NCBI RefSeq assembly: GCF_900117415.1
Contig: NZ_FPEI01000003.1
Span: 372,001-436,000 of the forward strand
Source of the DNA: Hyphomicrobium sp. CS1BSMeth3
GTDB lineage: Bacteria; Pseudomonadota; Alphaproteobacteria; Rhizobiales; Hyphomicrobiaceae
Direction of reading: 5' to 3'
Length of the DNA: 64,000 nt
Shown here in pieces: positions 58,421 through 64,000 of the stretch. The position numbers were made by a program, and so were the translations under genes. The notes under the pieces are model-generated. The model was not told the origin of the DNA. It ran no database searches and saw nothing but the letters and a program-made list of their open reading frames with translations. Position 1 is the first letter of the stretch. The number at the start of each line of letters is the position of its first letter.

Positions 58421-59446
58421 TCACAGTGCCGAAGCCGATTTGCGCGGCGCGATGATTGCTGGCCGCGACGGCGCCGCCGATGATGTCTGCGTGGCCGCGC
58501 GCGGGGCCACCGCGATCCGATCCTCGATTCGGAGATCGACAATGCGGCCGGGCTCGTTGAGCAGGCCTGCGCTGTCGGCGAGCTTCATCAGGCGCTCGAT
58601 CGCCACGCTCTCTTCCTCGGCGGGAAGATGAACGCGGCTTCCATTGTCGAGAACGAGCGACCAGCGGCGCTGTCCCACGCGCTCGGAGACCACGACGCGG
58701 GCCTTCAATGCCGGATGCGCGCCGAGGGCGGCCACGAGCGAGGCCACGGCATCCGGCGCGCCGACGCCCGAAATGCGGGGCAGCCCCTGCAGCGTAGATG
58801 CAGGAACGCGCGCGAGCTCTCGCCCCTCGCCGTCGACGAGGCTCGCGCCATTGTCGTGCAGCCAGACGGCAATCGGCGTCCGCTCGCTTATCTTGACCTC
58901 GACGGAGTTGGGCAGGACACGGCTCACGGTCGCCCGCTTCACCCAGGACAAGGCTTCAACGCGGCGGCGCGCAGCTTCCGGGCTGTAACGGAGCAGGGAG
59001 GTCCGAGGGCCAAGCTCGAGCGCGGCGAAAATGTCGTCGTCGATCGTATAGCGGTGCCCGGTGACGTAGATCTCATCCACGCCGAGGCCAGCCATGATCA
59101 TCAGCTCGTCTATGTGCGCGCTGAGCGGAGCCGAAGCTGGGAGCGTGCCGCTGCGGCTGACGACGACGAAGGCCGCCGCTCCGGCAATTAGAGCCGCACA
59201 AGCCGTTGCCGGCATCCAGGATCTCCGGCTTCGCGCGGGCTGTGCCTCGGGCGTGACGTCCTGCGGCAAGCTCGCAAGATCCGGTGTCGGATTGAGCGGA
59301 CGCCCTTCAGGACGCGCGCGCGTGCGCGGACGCTCGCGTTCGGCGCCGCGCCACCAGAACCGGGGTATGTCGAGCCGCTCGCGCACGCTGTCCATCCGCT
59401 GGCGATGCTGCCCTCGTCTCTGCCGCCACAGCGCGCAGCCGCCCAT
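58421..59446 (-). CDS. ftsQ: Cell division protein FtsQ
   Basis: A 341-residue bitopic membrane protein of the divisome. A basic cytoplasmic part of about 75 residues precedes one transmembrane helix (ATACAALIAGAAAFVVV). The periplasmic POTRA domain begins DEIYVTGHRYTIDDDIFAAL, and the FtsQ domain contains SVEVKISERTPIAVWLHD. The start could be ATG at 59446 or at 59395 (MDSVRERL); neither has a clear Shine-Dalgarno. It is upstream of ftsA with 12 bp between. Confidence 0.92.
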   Translation of the reverse strand: MGGCALWRQRRGQHRQRMDSVRERLDIPRFWWRGAERERPRTRARPEGRPLNPTPDLASLPQDVTPEAQPARSRRSWMPATACAALIAGAAAFVVVSRSGTLPASAPLSAHIDELMIMAGLGVDEIYVTGHRYTIDDDIFAALELGPRTSLLRYSPEAARRRVEALSWVKRATVSRVLPNSVEVKISERTPIAVWLHDNGASLVDGEGRELARVPASTLQGLPRISGVGAPDAVASLVAALGAHPALKARVVVSERVGQRRWSLVLDNGSRVHLPAEEESVAIERLMKLADSAGLLNEPGRIVDLRIEDRIAVAPRAATQTSSAAPSRPAIIAPRKSASAL

Positions 59447-59559
59447 GGACGCGCGCGTGCGAGCAGCCCCGCGGGAGCTGATGCACCACTGTTAACCATT
59501 TCGACGATTTGGTTAATTTTCAGTAAAGGTTGCGCTGACCACTCGGACTGGCAACCAAC

Positions 59560-59742
59560 TCATTGCCGCCCCCGGCGAACTCGCTCTAATCGGAGAACAC
59601 GTTTTTCGAACGCTTTTCTCTGCATCGCATTCGGCGCGATCTTTAAACGAAGCTTGCATCGCGCAATTTCCGCGTCCAGCTCCTTATCGGACAGCTTTGA
59701 CAATGCTACTTCCGTCTCGGGCACACCAGAACGCTGACCCAT
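59560..59742 (-). CDS. Small conserved protein between ddl and ftsQ
   Basis: A 60-residue basic, helical protein with no cysteine. It has the pattern SKLSDKELDAEIARCKLRL followed by APNAMQRKAFEKRVLRLERVRRG, that is, two amphipathic helices with a break at Pro. It is encoded in the division cluster in the same direction, 30 bp after ddl. I recall similar small unannotated ORFs in this position in Hyphomicrobiales, but could not check. No function is assigned. Confidence 0.65.
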   Translation of the reverse strand: MGQRSGVPETEVALSKLSDKELDAEIARCKLRLKIAPNAMQRKAFEKRVLRLERVRRGRQ

Positions 59743-59772
59743 TGTGCGTCTCCAATGCGAACCGATGCCCTC

Positions 59773-60714
59773 CTAGCGTGCGATCGAGGCATCCTCGACG
59801 AGCCAGGCAACGAGCTGGCCGAACGACAGGCCCATGTGCTGGCCGAGCTCCGGCACCAGCGATGTCGGGGTCATGCCGGGCTGCGTGTTGATCTCCAGGA
59901 ACACCAGCTCGCCCGTGGCTTCATCCCAGCGGAAGTCCGAGCGCGAGACGCCCCGGCAGCCGAGGGCCCGGTGCGCAGCGAGCGTATGCACCTGCACGGC
60001 GCGGCGAATATTGTCGGGAATGCGGGCCGGCAGAATGTGCTTCGAGCCGCCGGGCGCATACTTGGCCTCGTAGTCGTAGAACTCGAGATGATCCGCGGCG
60101 ACGATATCGATGATGTCGGTCGCCTTGTCGCCGATGACGGCGCACGTGAGCTCACGCCCGGCAACGAATTTCTCGACCATGATCTGGCCGTCACGGCTCA
60201 CGGGCACCTTGCGGATGATCTCGGGCGGCCGGTTGGCGCCGAGCTTCACGATGACGACGCCGACGCTCGACCCTTCCGCGACGGGCTTCGCCACGTACGG
60301 CGGCGGCAGCGCATGATCGGCGATCGCAGCATCCGGCGTCACGAGCACGCCATGTGCGACGGGCACACCCAAGGCGCTCACGATCTTCTTGGTGCGCTCC
60401 TTGTCCATGGCAATGGCCGACGCGAGCACACCCGAGTGCGTGTAGGGGATCTCCATCACCTCGAGCAGACCCTGCACGCAGCCGTCCTCGCCCCAGCGCC
60501 CATGCAGGGCATTGAAGCAGACGTCCGGCCTGATCTCGGCAAGCTGCGCCGCGAGATCATGACCGACGTCGATGCGTGTCACGCGAAAGCCTTCGCCTTC
60601 GAGCGCATTGGCGCACTCGCGACCCGAGGAGAGGCTCACCTCGCGCTCGGCAGACCAGCCGCCCATGAGCACGGCGACATGCGGCTTGCCCTGACCGGTG
60701 GTGTCGGCCGTCAT
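59773..60714 (-). CDS. ddlB: D-alanine--D-alanine ligase
   Basis: A 313-residue ATP-grasp ligase that makes the D-Ala-D-Ala dipeptide for the peptidoglycan stem. Segments seen: [19 protein letters not shown] (N-domain), [33 protein letters not shown] and [17 protein letters not shown] (metal/ATP site). The ATG overlaps the murB stop (ATGA), fixing the start at 60714 rather than the longer frame. Confidence 0.95.
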   Translation of the reverse strand: MTADTTGQGKPHVAVLMGGWSAEREVSLSSGRECANALEGEGFRVTRIDVGHDLAAQLAEIRPDVCFNALHGRWGEDGCVQGLLEVMEIPYTHSGVLASAIAMDKERTKKIVSALGVPVAHGVLVTPDAAIADHALPPPYVAKPVAEGSSVGVVIVKLGANRPPEIIRKVPVSRDGQIMVEKFVAGRELTCAVIGDKATDIIDIVAADHLEFYDYEAKYAPGGSKHILPARIPDNIRRAVQVHTLAAHRALGCRGVSRSDFRWDEATGELVFLEINTQPGMTPTSLVPELGQHMGLSFGQLVAWLVEDASIAR

Positions 60715-61670
60715 GGCGCATGCTCCTCGACAAGGGCGACGCCGACCACGTGCCCGGGAAGGGCATCGCCGACGCGCACGATTTCCCATTGCAACTCGAT
60801 GCCGGTCGCGGCGCGCACGCGTGCGCGTACCGTCTCGCCGAGCCGCTCGATATCCTCGGCACTCGCCTGCCGGTCGTTGATCAGGAAGTTGCAGTGCATC
60901 TCCGAGACCATGGCGCCGCCGACCCGCAGGCCGCGGCAGCCGGCGGCGTCGACCAGCTTCCAGGCACTGTTGTCAGGCGGATTCTTGAACGTCGAGCCGC
61001 CCGTGCGCTCCTTGATCGGTTGATGCTTCTCGCGATAGGCCGCGACCTCATCCATGGCGCGCACGATGTCCTCGGGCTCGCCGCGCGTGCCCTCGAAGGT
61101 CGCACTCGTGAAGATCCAGTCTTGCGGCACGGCACTGCGCCGATACGTGAAGCCCATGTCCGCGTTCGAGAGCTCGTGCACGCGCCCTGTGCGATCCACG
61201 GCGCGCGCAGAAAGCAGCACGTCCTTCGTCTCGCTGCCATGAGCGCCGGCATTCATGCGCAGCGCGCCGCCGATGCCGCCCGGTATCCCGCGATAGAACG
61301 AGAGGCCCGCAATGCCGGCGTCGGCTGATGCGCGGGCGACCTTCACATCCGGCACGGCAGTCCCCGCGCGAATGCGCGTACGATCCAGAACCTCGATCTC
61401 GCCGAACCCGCGCCCGAGCCGCACGACGACGCCCCTGATGCCCCCATCGCGCACGAGCAGGTTCGAGCAGAGCCCGATGGTGAATATCGGCACCTCGGCT
61501 GGCACGTGCGCCATGAAGTAGGCGAGATCGGCCTCATCGGCCGGTGTGTAGAGGACTTCGGCCGCCCCGCCGACGCGGAACCACGTGATGTCCTTGAGCG
61601 GCGCGTCGGCGACGAGACGCCCGCGCAATTTCGGGAGCAAAACCTGAAGATCTGCGGCGAGGCTCGGCAC
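60711..61670 (-). CDS. murB: UDP-N-acetylenolpyruvoylglucosamine reductase
   Basis: A 319-residue FAD enzyme that reduces UDP-enolpyruvyl-GlcNAc to UDP-MurNAc. Diagnostic segments: [15 protein letters not shown] (FAD domain), [20 protein letters not shown] and GGSTFKNP, in which the Ser is the proton donor of type II-like enzymes. The start is GTG at 61670, 2 bp after the murC stop; longer in-frame starts would run inside murC. GGGAGCG lies upstream of that GTG. Confidence 0.94.
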   Translation of the reverse strand: MPSLAADLQVLLPKLRGRLVADAPLKDITWFRVGGAAEVLYTPADEADLAYFMAHVPAEVPIFTIGLCSNLLVRDGGIRGVVVRLGRGFGEIEVLDRTRIRAGTAVPDVKVARASADAGIAGLSFYRGIPGGIGGALRMNAGAHGSETKDVLLSARAVDRTGRVHELSNADMGFTYRRSAVPQDWIFTSATFEGTRGEPEDIVRAMDEVAAYREKHQPIKERTGGSTFKNPPDNSAWKLVDAAGCRGLRVGGAMVSEMHCNFLINDRQASAEDIERLGETVRARVRAATGIELQWEIVRVGDALPGHVVGVALVEEHAP

Positions 61671-61672
61671 GG

Positions 61673-63109
61673 TCAGACGGCGCTCCCGACGCGCAGCGGG
61701 ATCGCCGCGAGCCAGTCCGGCAGCGCGTGCGCCCATTCGGTGGAGTTTCCGGCCCCGAGGCAGATCACCATGTCGCCTGGGCCCGCGATATTGCGGAGCG
61801 CAGGCACGAGATCCTGTGGCGTATCGACGGCAACGACGCTGCCGTGCCCCGCGCGCGCAATGCCGGCGGCGAGGCTCTTCGCGTCGATCCCTGCGATCGG
61901 CGTCTCGCCCGCGGAGTAGAGCGGCGCAACGATCACGTGGTCCGCATCCTTGAAGCAGGTCGCGAACTCGTCGAACAGGGACTGCACGCGCGTGTAGCGA
62001 TGCGGCTCGACGACCGCGATGACACGGCCTTTGGCGCCGGCACGCGCGGCCCCGAGTACGGCCGCGATCTCAACGGGGTGATGACCATAGTCGTCGTAGA
62101 AGTTGGCGCCATTCCAGGAGCCGGTCGGTTGGAAGCGACGCTTCACGCCCGAGAAGCTCGCCATCGCGCCGCGGATAACCTCGTCCTTGATGCCCGCCTC
62201 GGCCGCGACGCCGATCGCAGCCAAAGCATTCAGCGCGTTGTGCGCGCCAGGCACCGGCACGACCCAGTCCTTGATCTCGCGCGCGCCGCCCGCAACACTC
62301 TCGCCAAGCCTGGCATCGAAGATCGTCGCCGCGCCCTCGACGCGCACTTTCGTCAGCACCAGATCGGCCGTCGGATCGACGCCGTAGGTCAGCAGCCGGC
62401 GGCCATCGTGGCGTAGCTGCAGCTCGTCGATCATGGCGCGCGCAACCGGATGGTCGATGCACGTCATGGCGAGGCCGTAGAAGGGGATGTTGCGGTAGAA
62501 GGCCCGGTAGGCCTCGTGCATCTCCTCAACCGTGCCGAAGTAGTCGAGGTGCTCGGGGTCGATGTTCGTGACAACGCCGATCTGCGAGGGGATCTTGATG
62601 AACGTGCCGTCGGACTCGTCCGCCTCGACAACCATCCACGGCCCCGCACCAAGCCGCGCATTCGAGCCCCAGCTATTGATGATGCCGCCGGTGATGACGG
62701 TAGGTTCCAGGCCCGCCTCGACGAAAATGTGCGCGACGAGCGAGGTCGTCGTCGTCTTGCCGTGCGTGCCGGTGATCGAGACGGTCGAATAAAGTCGCAT
62801 CAGCTCGGCCAGCATCTCGGCACGACGGATGATGGTGAGGCCCTTCTCGCGCGCCGCCTTCAACTCCGGGTTCGTGCTCTTTACGGCGGTCGAGATCACG
62901 ACGTAGCGGGCGCCGACGAGATTGATCGGATCATGCCCGACGAACACACGGATGCCCTTGGCGCGTAGGCGCTTGACGTTGGCGCTGTCCTTCTGGTCGC
63001 TGCCCTGGACGGTATGGCCCTTCGCGCGGAGGATCTCCGCGATGGCGCTCATGCCGATGCCGCCGATGCCAATGATATGGAAGGTGCCCGGTTCGCTCGG
63101 TATCTGCAT
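61673..63109 (-). CDS. murC: UDP-N-acetylmuramate--L-alanine ligase
   Basis: A 478-residue Mur ligase that adds L-Ala to UDP-MurNAc. The N-terminal Rossmann domain has [15 protein letters not shown], the ATP loop GTHGKTTT is at residues 114-121, and the C-domain has [11 protein letters not shown]. The ATG at 63109 is preceded by AGGACGGGA; the frame extends 16 codons upstream. Placed between murG and murB as in most alphaproteobacteria. Confidence 0.96.
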   Translation of the reverse strand: MQIPSEPGTFHIIGIGGIGMSAIAEILRAKGHTVQGSDQKDSANVKRLRAKGIRVFVGHDPINLVGARYVVISTAVKSTNPELKAAREKGLTIIRRAEMLAELMRLYSTVSITGTHGKTTTTSLVAHIFVEAGLEPTVITGGIINSWGSNARLGAGPWMVVEADESDGTFIKIPSQIGVVTNIDPEHLDYFGTVEEMHEAYRAFYRNIPFYGLAMTCIDHPVARAMIDELQLRHDGRRLLTYGVDPTADLVLTKVRVEGAATIFDARLGESVAGGAREIKDWVVPVPGAHNALNALAAIGVAAEAGIKDEVIRGAMASFSGVKRRFQPTGSWNGANFYDDYGHHPVEIAAVLGAARAGAKGRVIAVVEPHRYTRVQSLFDEFATCFKDADHVIVAPLYSAGETPIAGIDAKSLAAGIARAGHGSVVAVDTPQDLVPALRNIAGPGDMVICLGAGNSTEWAHALPDWLAAIPLRVGSAV

Positions 63110-63157
63110 TCCCGTCCTGCCTCTTTCGGCCCCGTGTACGCACTGCCGACGAATCAC

Positions 63158-64000
63158 TCACGCGCGATTCGTCGTCCGCGCACCAATCAACTCTTCCGCG
63201 AGGTCGGCGAGCCGTACCACGGCATCGGGCCGGCCGAGCTGCTTCGCCGCATGGGCAGCCGCCGACAGTACCGCCGGCTTGTCCATCAGAGAAGCAATTG
63301 TTGCTGCTAACTTTTCCGGCGTCAGCGCCTTCTGTTCGAGACACCAGCCAGCGCCTGCATCCGCAAGGCGGGTGGCATTGCGCAGTTGATCGTTGTCCAC
63401 CGCGTGCGGCAGCGGCACGAGGATCGCAGGCCGCCCGAGCACGGTCAGCTCGGCAATGCTCGAGGCACCGGCGCGGCCGATGACGAGATGGGCGTTGGCC
63501 ATGCGCTCGGGAAGGTCCTTGAAGAAGGTCTGAAGCTCGGCAGTAACGCCGGCCGCAGCATAAGCGTTGCGCACGTCGGCGAGATCTTCCTCGCGGCACT
63601 GCTGGACAATGCGCAGGCGGGCGCGGGCGTCCAGCGAAAGCTGCGCAATCGCTGGCGGTACCGCCTCGGAGAAGTAACGCGCGCCCTGGCTGCCGCCGAA
63701 GACGAGCAGGTTGAAGGGCTCATCAGGCTCAGCCGCGCGATAAGGCCGCGCGCTCCAGTCGATCACCGCGTCGCGCACCGGGTTTCCCGTGAAACACACG
63801 CGCGCGGCGAGGTCCTCCGACAGCAGCGCCGTTTGCTCGAATGATGTCGCGATCCGCGAGACGCGCGGCGCCAGCATCCGGTTGGCGCGGCCGAGCACGG
63901 CGTTCGCCTCGTGGATGGCCGTCGGGATGCCCCGGAGCTTGGCCGCGACGAGCGGCGGAAAGGTCGGATAACCGCCGAAACCGATGACGGCGCCAGGGCG
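63158..64000 (-). CDS. murG: Undecaprenyl-N-acetylglucosaminyltransferase MurG (N-terminus outside window)
   Basis: The window holds the C-terminal 280 residues of this glycosyltransferase, which makes lipid II at the inner face of the membrane. The frame is open to the window edge and includes VIGFGGYPTFPPLVAA, IHEANAVLGRANR, LLVFGGSQGAR (second glycine loop) and VIGRAGASSIAEL with the UDP-GlcNAc-binding ending PHAVDNDQLRNA. About 85-100 residues are missing. It begins the dcw portion visible here. Confidence 0.95.
   Translation of the reverse strand, partial: RPGAVIGFGGYPTFPPLVAAKLRGIPTAIHEANAVLGRANRMLAPRVSRIATSFEQTALLSEDLAARVCFTGNPVRDAVIDWSARPYRAAEPDEPFNLLVFGGSQGARYFSEAVPPAIAQLSLDARARLRIVQQCREEDLADVRNAYAAAGVTAELQTFFKDLPERMANAHLVIGRAGASSIAELTVLGRPAILVPLPHAVDNDQLRNATRLADAGAGWCLEQKALTPEKLAATIASLMDKPAVLSAAAHAAKQLGRPDAVVRLADLAEELIGARTTNRA

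Overview
The window reads as one chromosomal segment of a high-GC alphaproteobacterium, most likely of the order Hyphomicrobiales (Rhizobiales). Three things point there. The minus-strand division/wall cluster runs murG-murC-murB-ddl-(small ORF)-ftsQ-ftsA-ftsZ-lpxC. The FtsZ tail ends in a Leu/Arg-rich peptide of the type I associate with that order. Most of the genes are paralogue-rich metabolic and ABC-transport genes. No rRNA, phage, plasmid, insertion sequence or CRISPR array was seen. Nearly all sequence is accounted for by ordinary, intact genes.

Layout. 0-1.3 kb: tail of an unknown basic protein, a terminator shared with a convergent HU gene, and tRNA-Ala(CGC). 1.7-10.7 kb: a liv-type ABC transporter (binding protein, then livHMGF) interrupted by a minus-strand acetyl-CoA synthetase, followed by an alpha/beta hydrolase and a polyphosphate kinase 2. 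10.7-15.6 kb: a second complete liv-type ABC system on the minus strand. 15.9-20.7 kb: ZapE-type ATPase, a Lon-family (YcbZ/LonH-like) protease and a coupled stress-protein-like gene. 20.9-29.9 kb: an EF-G-like GTPase, a 3-hydroxyisobutyrate-dehydrogenase-family enzyme, an adenylosuccinate-lyase-superfamily enzyme, TruA, an SDR, an MFS carrier and a CHAD protein. 30-31.7 kb: thiS-thiG-thiE. 32-40.7 kb: a polysaccharide-lyase-like exported protein, an ABM-domain protein, RNase PH, a methyltransferase, an amidase coupled to a large FAD/Fe-S dehydrogenase, and serine-glyoxylate aminotransferase. 40.8-47.4 kb: dacC-tmk-holB-metG-tatD-MBL hydrolase on the plus strand. 47.4-50.3 kb: RimK, a small membrane protein and a BT1-family carrier. 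50.5-64 kb: ligA, bamD, lpxC and the division/wall cluster, ending inside murG.

The most unusual feature is a family of four repeats, each exactly 167 bp (5231-5397 and 8850-9016 on plus; 23206-23372 and 50334-50500 on minus). Each copy is made of two adjacent imperfect palindromes and ends in CTAG (one copy begins CTGG). All four point towards the gene downstream, and three sit within 0-1 base of an ATG. One copy also supplies the stop codon of ligA. Arm changes are partly compensatory, and all copies differ only by substitutions at constant length. No known family was recognised. It could be a miniature mobile element, a cis-acting RNA or a regulatory BIME-like repeat. A second, unrelated, GC-rich palindromic repeat occurs three times (20691, 25713 and 45639).
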